A DNA stretch of 54,287 nt, taken from NCBI RefSeq assembly GCF_000313135.1, contig NW_004457538.1:158688-212974 (forward strand), given 5' to 3'. The position numbers and the translations under genes are program-made. Source of the stretch: Acanthamoeba castellanii str. Neff (lineage: Eukaryota; Discosea; Longamoebia; Acanthamoebidae). Below are positions 1-9,620 of this stretch, one piece after another (the first letter of the stretch is position 1; each line of letters opens with the position of its first letter). The notes beneath the pieces are model-generated. The model was given only the letters and a program-made list of their open reading frames with translations, ran no database searches and was not told the origin of the DNA.

Positions 1-251
1 TTGATCATCTTGACGTGCTCCTCGTTGCCCTTGGTCTCCTCCTTCTGCTCGATGGAGGAGATAATCCTCCACGAAGCGCGGCGGGCACCGATGACGTTCT
101 TGTAGGCCACGGAGAGCAGGTTCCTCTCCTCGACGGTGAGCTCAACGTCGGTGGTGGCGACCTTCTTCATGGCCTCGACCATCTCGTCGTACCTCTCGGC
201 CTGCTCAGACAGCTTGGCCATGTAGACATTCTCCTCGCGCTCGCTCGACAT
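1..251 (-). CDS. 14-3-3 family protein, N-terminal part (runs off window)
   Basis: The reverse strand from the ATG at 249-251 encodes 83 uninterrupted residues starting [17 protein letters not shown], the first helices of a 14-3-3 protein. The family hallmarks are visible: [15 protein letters not shown] in helix 1, then [18 protein letters not shown] and IISSIEQKE in helix 3. The Lys in AYKN and the Arg in GARR correspond to phosphopeptide-pocket residues of the family. 14-3-3 dimers bind phosphoserine/threonine motifs on many clients in the cytosol; the helices seen here form the dimer interface and part of the groove. The rest of the gene lies left of the window, so length and integrity cannot be judged. 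It is divergent from COG3. Confidence 0.95.
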   Translation of the reverse strand, partial: MSSEREENVYMAKLSEQAERYDEMVEAMKKVATTDVELTVEERNLLSVAYKNVIGARRASWRIISSIEQKEETKGNEEHVKMI

Positions 252-662
252 GTTGTGTGTGGATAAGGATGAGGGATCGGTGGCTCTGTTCGAGGTAGTG
301 ACTGCTGGTGCTTTTGGCCGGCGCTGGAACAGGGAAAAATACGCCTGCCTCGCCAGTGCCTGCCAACCAACCACGCGTCAGTTTTTCGCTGTCGACATTT
401 CCACCCCGTGGCTTCGCGACTGGCCCATTAGTCGTCACTCCGGTCTCCATGTGGATACCATTTGGAATTTCGTTTGACTGGTTACGCGAATTGCTGCGGA
501 CCAGCGAAAAAAGACGGAATGAAATGTTTGAAATAACAAGCACAATATTGTGCTGAGAGAAACGTAGAGAAATAGAAAGGCAAGAAGGAAATAAGAGCTA
601 AAATCGAAATCTGGTCTGCTGTGGATCGATTCGACGGGCGCGAAGAGAGGGAAAAAGAAGAG
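252..662. promoter_or_regulatory. Divergent intergenic region between 14-3-3 and COG3
   Basis: A 411-base gap separates two head-to-head start codons, so it should hold both promoters and both 5' leaders. I see no convincing TATA box or coding exon. The part next to COG3 (about 520-620) is A/purine-rich, as expected for a leader. Function is inferred from position only. Confidence 0.5.
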
Positions 663-3279
663 ATGGCGGCGAAGAGTGCTGTGGCTGCAGGAGCAGCGTC
701 TACGAGCCAGCTCGTACAGAACTTTGAACAACTTTCGGTGCTCGATGAGCGAGCGCGCGATCGTCTCGCCAAGCTCTCCAGCGCTGCAGCAGACACCCAG
801 CTCTACTCTTCATCCGAGGTTTTGCTCCTTCCTCTTGCCAAAAGCTTCAGTGACGAATTGTTTCGCTCATTCATAACACGGCAGATTTCGGGTGAGCGCA
901 TGTCAGTGCGTAGCGCCTCGAGTGATGTGATTCCAGGCAAAGGCGAGGATGGCGGTGGCCGCCAGGGAGAAGATCAACAAGAGCAGCGCGAGATAGAGAA
1001 CATGCAAGAGTTCTACCACTGGTTCTCGACCATGGCCGACGAGGGCCGCGTCGAGGGCGCCGAGCGGTACAACACCCACATGAGCCGCATGGGCGAGTAC
1101 CAGACCCTGTGCGGGGCCATCGAGGGCGAGGTCGAGGGCGCGCTGGAGAGCCTCGCCTCGCTGGAGCGTGAGTACGGCGTCGTGGCCAGCAAGACCGGCG
1201 CGCTGCACGAGGCCTGCGAGGCGCTGGTCTCGCAGCAGGGCCAGCTTCAGCGCTTCGCCGACTCAGTCGCGTCGAAGCTGGCCCACTTCCACGAGGTCGA
1301 GCGCGCCACGGCCCGACTGTCGTCGCCCGGATTCGTGCCCACGGACGAGTCCTTCACCGCGCTGCTGCAGCGACTCGACGCCGCGGTGGCCTTTGTGCGC
1401 GAGCACCCGACCTTTCGCGAGTCCGACTCGCACCTGGCCAAGTTGCGGCAGCTCCTGGGCCGCACCCTCGCGCTGGCGCGCAACCACATCGTGGCCAGCC
1501 TCAAGCAGACGGCGACGGCCACCGCGCAGGCCACGGCCGGCACGCCGGGCAAGGCCTCGGCCGCCGTCGAAGACTACAGCCAGCTGCTCCACATCAAGTT
1601 CTCCGCCCTCGCCACCCGCCTTCGCCCGCTGTGCCACGAGATCGAGGCCCGTGCCGCAGTAGCCGAGTGCGTATTGCACACGCACACGCACACGCACACG
1701 CACACGCACACGCACACGCACACGCACACGCACACGCACACGCACACGCACACGCACACGCACACGCACACGCACACGCACACGCACACGCACACGATCA
1801 ACGACACGACACGACGCGCCACGCAACACGACACGCACGATATGATGTGGTGTAACGTATGTGCGGGGGTAGGTATGCCGGGCTGCTGCGTGATTGCGAG
1901 GAGTGCTATTTGAACCAGCGGCGCACGCTGGTCCTGCCCACCGTGTACGAGGCCATCCGGCTGATCACGATCGGCCAGAACGCCACCAGCCTCCCGACCA
2001 TCGTCCGCTCTGGCTGCACCTACCTCTCTCAGGTACGCTCGCCATAAACCGTGGTCTAGACCAACAAACACACAAACACACAAAAGCAACAATAATAACA
2101 CAATAGTTATAATAATAAAAATAATAAACGAAGCAAATACAACAAAACCAAAAACAACATTGATGATGAGCTCAACGATTCCAACAACGCAGGTGTGTGG
2201 CCAAGAGGCGCAGCTCTACTATCGATTCTTCAGAAGCGCGTGCCCGGCGCTTCACGCGTACCTGCAAGAGCTTTGCAGTCCGCTCTACGAGAGCCTGCGA
2301 GCTTCCGTGATTCAGGTACCGTTAGAGATGACGTGACACCGCCTCGCCGGTGGTGGCGATGATGATGAAGAAGTCACCTCTGACGCATCGCTCTCTCTCT
2401 CTCTCTCTCTCTGCGCCAACTGGGGCCAACAGCTGCGCTCGCTAGAGTCGCTGTGTAATTTGAGGGAGGCGCTGGCTGCAGAGGCCGCCGGCGATTCCGT
2501 TCTGTCGGGCATCGTGTCGTCCAGCCGAGTGGAGGGTCCCAGCGCCGTACACGACCTCACCGCTCGCCTCGCCCAGGACGCCGCCGAGCGACTGTACCTA
2601 CCCACCACCACCGTCCTTCCTATTGGGTCTTCCTTTATCTTTTATCCGCAGCCTTCTTAAGATCACACTCACCATATATTTTTCTATATTCATATGATTC
2701 TATATATTAGTTATTTCTTGGCCATGACCTATTTCCGCGATGAGATATCGGCCTACGTACCGTCGGCTGCCGACCTGGACTATCCGGCCAAGCTGCTCCC
2801 CGTACCTTCCTCCCTCCCTCCAGGCTCGCAGTGTTGTCGGCGTCGGCTCATTTAGGGGCGTCGTGCGTTGGGCGTACGCAAGCAGAAGAAGAATGCGGGC
2901 GAGGGCGAAGCGGCTGGAGAGGGCGCTGGTCAGGCGGCAGAGAGCGACGGAGAGGATGCATCGTCGTCGTCGCCCGAATTGCTGACCGCCACGTGGTACC
3001 CAACACTCGAGCGCACGCTGAGCAGTCTCGCCAAGCTCTACCTCTCCGTCGACCCGCCCGTCTTTGAAGACCTCGCCCACGAGGTGCGTGGTTCCTTCGT
3101 CTTCGCTCTTCTTGGCTCTCTTCGTTCTTTTGGCTTCACAGGCTCACCTCATTACCCCCCCCCCCACAGGCCGTCTCTGTGTGCATTGCCTCGCTGGGCT
3201 CGGCCGCACGGGCCATCACTCGCTCCAAGGTACTTGGCCGGCTGACCCATCGTCGTATTCTCTACCAGGCTAAGCGCCG

Positions 3280-3354
<75 letters not shown>

Positions 3355-4449
3355 GGACGGTCCAGGGCGGTGAGCACGGGCAGCTGTTCCTGCTGCGGCA
3401 CCTCCTGATCCTGCGCGAGCAGATTCAGCCGTTCGACGCCAACTTCGCCATCACCGAGAACTCGCTCGACTTCTCGCGGCTGAGCGAGGCCGTCTCCCGC
3501 ATCCTCAGCGGACAGTTCGCCATCGGACGGTGCTCACCAACACTCGTGTCGTGTCGTGCGTGTTTGGTCAGGCCACTCTGACCTTCTTTTTCTCGGCATT
3601 CCAGGAATGCGTGGTTCGAGGTGGTGCAGCAGGCCTCTCCGCAGGTGCTGCACAACGAGCTGAGCTCCAAGAAGGTACACAGTCAGCGCTGCTGCAGTCG
3701 CATAACAGGCTGCTGACGTCATACGCGATCGGTGGTGCCCTACCTAGGACCTCGACAAGCAGATCGTGAGCATCGCCGAGTCCTACACGAGCAGCACGGT
3801 GCGCTCCGTCATGGAGCCCGTGCTGTCGTTCCTCGCGCAGGTCACCGCCGCCAGCCGCTCGGCCGCCTCCGCCGGCGACGCCACCCCTCCTCCCGCGCTC
3901 TCCACCCTCCCCTTTGCCCAGCCAGGTTCGCCGCCCCTTCCGACTCGCGTGTGTCGTGTGGTCGTGCGTGTCGTGCGCGTCTTGTGGTCGTGCGTGTCGT
4001 GCGTGTCGCGTGTCGTGTTGTTGTTCGTGCGTTCACGCTTCGGGAAATTTGCAGCGAAAGTGAAGACGCTCATGGCGACGGCGACGGCCACCGTCAAGGA
4101 GAAGCTGCCGCCGGTGGCCAGCACGCTCCGACTCTACCACAAGGGCATCAATTTTCCGTCCAACCGCTACAACATCACACTCACGCTCAAGGTTTGATTG
4201 CTTCCTCTTTCATCTCGCCACCACCACCATCACCATCACCGCGCGTGGTCCACTGACATCTTCTGTCTTGTCATCAACTATGATGTGTCGTCGTCTTCTT
4301 GTTGATGATGTCATCTGCAGGAAAACATCGTGGGGTATGTGGAGCAGTTCTACTCGGTGCTCAAGCGAGCAGGCTACGACGAGGCCTTCATGGCCGAGCT
4401 CGAGACCGCGCAGGCCGAACTCACGCAGGCCGTCGACGCCATTTTTTGA
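663..4449 (+). CDS. COG3: Conserved oligomeric Golgi complex subunit 3
   Basis: This multi-exon gene encodes a COG3/Sec34 homologue of roughly 800 residues, close to the family's usual size. COG3 is a subunit of the COG lobe A tethering complex used in retrograde intra-Golgi vesicle traffic. Exon 1 gives the N-terminal helices ([15 protein letters not shown]...). Later exons give [18 protein letters not shown], the diagnostic [18 protein letters not shown] near 3370-3425, and the final exon [15 protein letters not shown]...VDAIF with TGA at 4447-4449. I count about a dozen exons, with donors mostly GTAC/GTGC. The start could be ATG 663 ([10 protein letters not shown]) or an in-frame ATG 42 bases upstream at 621; 663 matches a shorter, cleaner N-terminus. 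The exon 1 donor near 1660-1675 is uncertain because a CACACG array follows directly. Convergent with the VKOR gene. Confidence 0.93.
1677..1796 (+). repeat. (CACACG)n hexamer microsatellite in COG3 intron 1
   Basis: About 20 uninterrupted copies of CACACG. The array lies within the first COG3 intron; the next exon begins near 1901 (CYLNQRR). Confidence 0.95.
3283..3353 (+). repeat. (GT)n dinucleotide run in a COG3 intron
   Basis: About 34 GT units end roughly ten bases before the acceptor of the exon that encodes [14 protein letters not shown]. No pyrimidine tract is left between the run and the splice site. Confidence 0.95.
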
Positions 4450-4602
4450 GCTGATAAGCCTACACACCGCACACGCACGCACACACCGCACACGCACACG
4501 CGTGCCATGACCAGCGCCGCGTATCGATCCATCATCTATGATCTTCACGTATATGTACATAAAGGGGAAGGCCTCGACTCGCTTCGCGTGTGCGTGTGCG
4601 TG

Positions 4603-5698
4603 TCACGAGGAAGCGACATCGCACGCGGCGAGGCTGAGGAGTTGGGACAGGGTGCGGAGGCCGTAGTGGCGGGCGCGCTCCTGGCCGCTCCAGTCCTCGA
4701 CCGCCCAGGTCGGGTAGCCCTTCAGCTCCTTGCCCGCACACGACGACGGCGTGCGCACGCAGTCCACGTAGCGCACCAGCTGCAGCAGATCCGGCCCGAG
4801 CACCTCCTTCTGTCGCCTGCACGCCGCACACGTGTCCTGCAGACCGAACGCACGCACACTTGAGTCGGCCGCACACGACGCACGACACACGACACGGTGC
4901 GTGGGGTGGGAGTCGTACGGTGCCGTAGAAGACGAGCTGCTGGCGGTTGGTGAGGACGCAGGTGCGGAGGGCGGCGTGGGAGGGATCGAGCGCGGGCAAA
5001 GAGATGGTGGCGAGGATGAAGATGACGAGGGGCAACGCGGCGAGGGCCGCGAGCGCAGGCAAGAGGGGCTGGAGCGCGCGTGCAGCCGACGTGAGGGTGG
5101 GCAGGGACGTGGCGGATGCGAAGAATGTGGACAGTGGCGAAGATGCGTCTCGCGAATGAGGAGGGATGGCGTGCCGCGCGTAGAGCCGCAGAGATGCGTA
5201 GAAGAGGAAGGCCACCAGGACGTGGACGGCGGTGCACATGGGGCAGATGGCGCCCAGGATGATCTCGGCCACGAGCAAGTAGACGATGAAGCCTGCTCCC
5301 GCCACACACCAGGCCAGCATCGCCATCGCCAGTGCAGCAGCCTCGCTCATGCCCTTGTTGGTGTAGATGGTGCCGCTTGCGCTGGACAGAGTGGATGCGC
5401 TGCCATTCGGATGATTGTGTAATCGGTAGGAGAGGAAGCCGATGACGAGGAACCACACGATGCCAAGCACAGCGACGGGCACGCCAAAGAGCGAGGCGAA
5501 CTCACTGTTGTTGATGACCGAGCACGAGATGCGCTCGGACAGATCGCACGAAGATCTACCCGAAGAGCGGTACTTGTCGGCCACCATGTAGAGCGAGAGC
5601 AACACTCCAGCCACGCTCACGCATGCTGCCCACAGAGCCCACCGCGTTGCTCCCTTCCCTTCGGCCATCTGCCCTTCGTTAACAATCGCGACCTCCAC
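4603..5698 (-). CDS. VKOR-family thiol oxidoreductase fused to thioredoxin-like domain
   Basis: Two exons (5698-4919 and 4836-4603) joined by an 82-base intron give about 337 residues. The N-terminal half is a vitamin K epoxide reductase domain. A first membrane helix (WALWAACVSVAGVLLSLYMV) is followed by the luminal-loop cysteines SSCDLSERISC. Then come the conserved NNSEFASLFGVP and the active-site pair ICPMC (codons 5234-5245) in a helix, with more membrane helices after it. Exon 2 adds a C-terminal thioredoxin-like domain with a CAAC motif (4819-4830) after LVFYGT. In the family, VKOR oxidises a Trx-like partner and passes electrons to a quinone; fusions of this order are known from bacteria and plant plastids. 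Here it most likely supports disulfide formation in the secretory lumen (inference). The start could instead be Met11 (5668). Confidence 0.92.
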
Positions 5699-5815
5699 CT
5701 TGATTGTGTGGATTTATGGCGAAATCATTTGTTTTTCCATTTTACTTTAAAGAGGAAAATACATATCACAAACGACAAAACTTGTAGGATAAAGATTTGA
5801 GAGCACCACAACGCC
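5699..5815. promoter_or_regulatory. 117-bp divergent promoter region, VKOR / RRM-Maelstrom
   Basis: Only 117 AT-rich bases separate the two head-to-head start codons, so both genes must be driven from here or from within each other. The stretch contains TTTACTTTAAAGAGG and ATACATATCAC. No motif could be assigned with confidence. Confidence 0.45.
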
Positions 5816-8231
5816 ATGGAGAAGCATCCGCCCATGATGATGGTGGAGAACCTGGCACATGAGGCCACCAATCAGATGTTGCGCGACCTCTTTGCCGAAT
5901 TTAATCCCAGGAGGGTTCGCATCGTCTACCGCAACAGCATGCCCAAAGGTGCTGCTACTACCATGCAACCACGTCTTAATTCTTCCCACCAATCTTGAGT
6001 CAATCGCGGCTCTTCCATCTGCGCTACACCGAAATCTGACGCCCATTTCATCGCAGGGTTCGCTGGGCTCGAGTTCGAGAGGGAGGACCAGGCCTTGGCC
6101 GCCTGTCGGCAGCGTAGCGGAGCACTCGTTCTGGGCCGGCCCATCACGTGCAGGTACTGCACCACACCACTGCCCGCGCACGACACGACACGCACGACAC
6201 GACACACGCACGCACACGACACGCACACACGACCGGGGCCATTCTCCCTCACGATCCCTGTGGGTGGTATCAGGATGGCCGAGCCCAGGGACCTCTCGTG
6301 GTTCGAGAACCCGAAGGTGGTCAAGCGTAGGCGCGAGCAGAGCAAGTGGGATCAGGAGTGGGACCGAGGCGGCGGCGGCGACACGAGGCGGCGGGACAGC
6401 GGCGACTACAATCCCAACTTCCCCACGTCCGCACCACCGCAACAGCAGATGGGACCCGGCGGACCAATGAACCAGGAGATCCTCGTATGCCCCATCACAA
6501 ACACTGTGCATTTGCCTCGTCTGACACTAACGCGCCGCACGACACACGCACGACACGCACGACACGCACGACCCGCGTTACATAGGCACATCAAATCATG
6601 AACACGTTGTCATCGATCGGAATGGGCGGGCCGCCACCGATGGGCGGGCCGGGACCCAGGATGGGTGGTACGGGCATGGCCCCACCACAAGGCGGACCCT
6701 TCGGGCCGCCCGTGGGCGGTCCACCGTCGATCGGCGGCCTCCAGCCCGGCGGCTTCGGCAGCGCCCCCTCAGGTTCGTCGTCCGCGACCGCTTCGTTCTT
6801 TATAACGCTCGCATGCGGACTCACCTTCACTCTTGGGGGGCTTCGCTCTTTTTCGAAAAGCGACCACGCCACGGCCACCGGCTAACACCACGGACAAGGA
6901 GTTTGCGCCCGACCTTAAGAGCATTGGTACATTCCACATTCCCCGAGTCTTGATGACACGCGTGCACTGACGTACGCAACGCGCGCAACACACACGACAC
7001 ACGACACGACACACGCAGATATTCGAGAGCACACGTTCTTCTTTGTCGACTTCAACCTGGCCTACGGGTCCTCGGGCATCGAGCAGCCTATTCCAGTCGA
7101 AATCGCCATCCTGGCCTTCTCCATTGGTGCCCTCTCCTCCCTCCAATCGTCCACCGGCACCGCGCCTGCGCTCACTGTCGCGTGTGTCGTGTCGTTGGTC
7201 GTGTCGTGTCGTGTCGTGTTGTGACATAATGAGTATAGCCGCGGGCGAGAAGGCGTCGTTCCACCGGTTCGTCGACCCGGGGCAGATTCCGCGCTGCTAC
7301 CTGGCCGACACCTACTGCAACACCAACTCCGTGCACGGCATACCCCACCACGGCTTCCACCTCGCCGAAAAGAACTACCGGTCCCTCCACCTCTCTCCAT
7401 CCACCCACTCTCCATCTGTTGTCGTTGCTGTTGTCGTCGTCGTTGTTGTTTTTAGTTTGTTGTAGTTTGCAGTTTGTAGGTTTTTTTTTGATTGTTGTTT
7501 ATTAGTCATTGTTGTTAGCGATGTAGGATGCTGACGTCACTTTACAGGCAGTTGTACAACGAGATGACGAACTTCATCAGCCAATTTTTGACGGCCAGCA
7601 CCCCGTTCGTGTCGATCTATGCCAAGGGCGCATCCACCAAGAACGGCTGCTTCTCCTGGCTCTCCCAAAAAGCCGGTACGTAGCTCGTCCTTGACTGGTA
7701 TTCTGTCGCATACACGCGCGCCCGCACGCAACGCGACACACACGAGACACACACCCGCACGCAACGCGACATGACACACGCTCACGCACGCACGTGTGGA
7801 CGGCAGGCCAACCGCCGCTGTTCTGCATCGTGCGGAACGTGGAGGAGGTGCTGGAGCACCTGCACGAGATCGCGTCCAGCCCGGTGCCGTCGTCCTCCCT
7901 CTGCTCGCTCTTCGCCACCGACGCCGCACTCTCGCTCTCGGCCGTGTCCGCGCTGCCCGCCAAGTGCGCCTACCACGACGTCGGGGCGGCCGCCGGTGCC
8001 ACGTCAGCGTTGTCCACGTCATCATCGTCATCGGCGACGTCATCGCCAGCGGGCGCCACGACCGGCGGTCAAGCTGCAGCGTCAGCGGGCGCCACGGGCT
8101 CGCCGACGCTCTCGTCCGCGTCTTCGTCGTCAATCGTGCAGGCCACGCACATGTGCGCGCTTTCCAATGTCAGGCACGTCGCGGGCGTCGTTCTGGCCGA
8201 ATTCAACAAGCTCGACGTGCCCTTCAAATAA
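5816..8231 (+). CDS. RRM plus Maelstrom-domain protein (piRNA-factor homologue)
   Basis: Nine exons read continuously in phase to TAA at 8229-8231, about 500 residues. Residues ~8-77 form an RRM: RNP2-like MVENLA and RNP1 KGFAGLEFE, the latter made by joining exons 1 and 2 (donor 5949, acceptor before 6057). An Arg-rich stretch and a Met/Gly/Pro-rich linker (GGPPPMGGPGPRMGG) follow. The C-terminal half is a Maelstrom domain: FFFVDFNLAYG, VEIAILAFS, FHRFVDPGQIPR, WLSQK, CAYHD and MCALSNVRHVAG line up with animal MAEL. The E-C-H-C signature is present: Glu codon 7099-7101, Cys 7965-7967, His 7974-7976, Cys 8154-8156. A Ser/Ala-rich insert of about 58 residues separates the last two. Animal MAEL acts in piRNA silencing, usually with an HMG box instead of an RRM. 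A role in small-RNA silencing here is inference. Confidence 0.85.
7187..7222 (+). repeat. CGTGT pentamer array with GTTGGTC variant, Maelstrom intron
   Basis: A short array in the intron before the exon for AAGEKASFHRFVD. It includes the interruption TCGTTGGTCGTG, the reverse complement of the CACGACCAACGA variant found in introns of other genes here. Confidence 0.85.
7530..7547 (+). other. Intron branch-site and acceptor, extended GCTGACGTCAC
   Basis: GCTGACGTCACTTTACAG precedes exon 8 (QLYNEMTNF). CTGAC fits the eukaryotic branch-point consensus CTRAY and the AG acceptor follows within about ten bases. The same extended motif recurs in other introns of the window. Confidence 0.6.
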
Positions 8232-8289
8232 TAAAGAACCTACGAGCACCACCAACTTACTTGTAGTTCTTGAACAGCACCAGGCATAG

Positions 8290-8640
8290 TGGTAGAGCAG
8301 ACAAATGGATCCTATACTCAGGCACAGGATGAGTCACTGAATCTGGCTACACTATGTGGCTACTGAGTGGTGACAAATCAGTTCTACACATAAAGGGCTA
8401 TGGCACTATCTACACTGTGCAGCAGACCTGACTGGTGGGATTGTGCCCAATGAATGGATAACAGCAACACATCTGGAGTTGGTGACAGCTGTGGACACAA
8501 GGTTGTGTGCCAGCATGAGCACATAGAGTACTTGAGTGAGCATGACATTAATCAGTTCTCCATTGGTGACATGCCTGCTCATAGACAACAGTGACAGTGA
8601 CGTTGTAACACTGAGGGGCGACTATAACAGATCACCAATG
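8290..8640 (+). mobile_element. Decayed Ty1/copia-like fragment (protease to GAG-pre-integrase)
   Basis: Translated with stops and frame changes, the stretch gives WILYSGTG then GDKSVLHIKGYGTI, matching the copia protease start (usually WILDSGA...) and the following G-x-GTI strand. Then RLCASMST and, in another frame, EYLSEHDINQF resemble the GAG-pre-integrase RLGHMS...YL block. The catalytic Asp position reads Tyr and stops interrupt the frame, so it is dead. Base composition is clearly lower in GC than the flanking genes. I saw no LTRs. The assignment rests on short motifs. Confidence 0.5.
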
Positions 8641-8937
8641 AGATAAACAGCAAGGGTTCATTGATGAGGAGTGACCAGTCTCTATGGACTCAAGCAGTTG
8701 CTGTATGAGTGGAACACTTGACTCAACACAACATTGAAAGCACCAGTGTACTTTGCTGATTTGATGATGGCATGATTTGAATCTACAGCGACAATAAGAG
8801 TTGGAGAGCCCTATTAACGAGAGCGCCGTCGTTAAGATCTTGCTTGATTGCTGCAAACTCGCGGCGCAACTCTGCCTCTCTGCCTGCCATTGCCGTTGCG
8901 CTTCGTCCTACTTCGGAAAGAGAAATGGATTAGCTTG
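8641..8937. other. No gene recognised
   Basis: AT-richer sequence between the copia-like remnant and the E2F-like palindrome. It probably includes more degraded element sequence. No open frame with recognisable protein. Confidence 0.4.
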
Positions 8938-8964
8938 TTCCCGCCAAAGCCGCAAAGGCGGGAA
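8938..8964. promoter_or_regulatory. Inverted pair of E2F-like sites
   Basis: TTCCCGCC at 8938-8945 and GGCGGGAA at 8957-8964 form a perfect 8-base inverted repeat with an 11-base spacer. Each arm matches the core of the eukaryotic E2F/DP site (TTTCCCGCC). No confident gene starts nearby, so it may be an orphan promoter, part of a repeat, or chance. Confidence 0.4.
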
Positions 8965-9195
8965 AACCAGGCTCTGACGTAAGCATTGGTGTCGACAATT
9001 GCTGCTCTTGCAGTGCTGAAGAACAGCCTTGCCATATCATGGATGAATGAAACACTACAACATCAAGGAAGGAGCAAGCTGGGTAGCAGCCGCCTCGAGT
9101 GTGACATCAGCAAAGAGCAAAGGTCGGATGGGGGTGTGTCAACATGTGTGTGTGTGTGTTGACGCGTGTGTCAAAATGTTGTCTCATTAGCTCAC

Positions 9196-9466
9196 CTTGA
9201 CGACGCCAGATCCTTGGCGAGGGTCGAAGGCGAACAGGCCTGCCAGCCGTCGCCATAGGGATCCAACCGGGTGCACACCTGGGCGTTGGACGTCGCGTTG
9301 GCCGAGACTGCGTCGAAGGGTCCCCATTGCCGACAGACACCGGCACCCGAACCGCCCGCGGGTCGGAGCACCACGGATATGCGGTGGAGGGGAGGCGCCC
9401 CAAGCCGACGCTGGCGCAGGCCAGCAGCACAAGCACGGTCATAGAAAAGGCGGTCACCGTGGTCAT
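9196..9466 (-). CDS. Doubtful small secreted protein, frame unresolved
   Basis: One reverse frame from ATG 9466 begins MTTVTAFSMTVLVLLACAS, a good signal peptide. The more protein-like sequence that follows (GVCRQWGPFDAV, CTRLDPYGDGWQAC) is in a different frame that is open from an ATG at 9512. A good donor (TCAAG|GTGAGC) ends the exon at 9196, but I could not find the next exon. Either there is a one-base error, or the gene starts at 9512 and the signal-peptide frame is chance. No family recognised. Confidence 0.3.
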
Positions 9467-9620
9467 GGTCTTCTGCTGGGGAGGTGGTGCGCGATATAGT
9501 GGGAGTGGACATGGAATGATTGATGTGTGAGCTGCTGTTGGCGATACTGCGATTGGCACATTATTTAAAATAGTCTCATGTGAGTGGGCGGAAGCAACAT
9601 GTATTGTTGCAGACAACTCG

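Noticed and set aside
621..1913. Long open frame reading through the CACACG repeat with poly His-Thr
   Set aside because: COG3 homology stops just before the repeat and resumes at CYLNQRR near 1901, so the repeat is intronic, not a His-Thr tract.
3150..3170. C-runs (CCCCCCCC) at 3156, 14796, 15480, 21530 and 47750 considered as structured motifs
   Set aside because: They are short homopolymers in introns or leaders with no G-quadruplex pattern. They are more relevant as sequencing-error risk.
8406..8588. Small reverse open frame (MSMSRHVTNGEL)
   Set aside because: It lies antisense to the copia-like fragment and shows no protein similarity or splice context.
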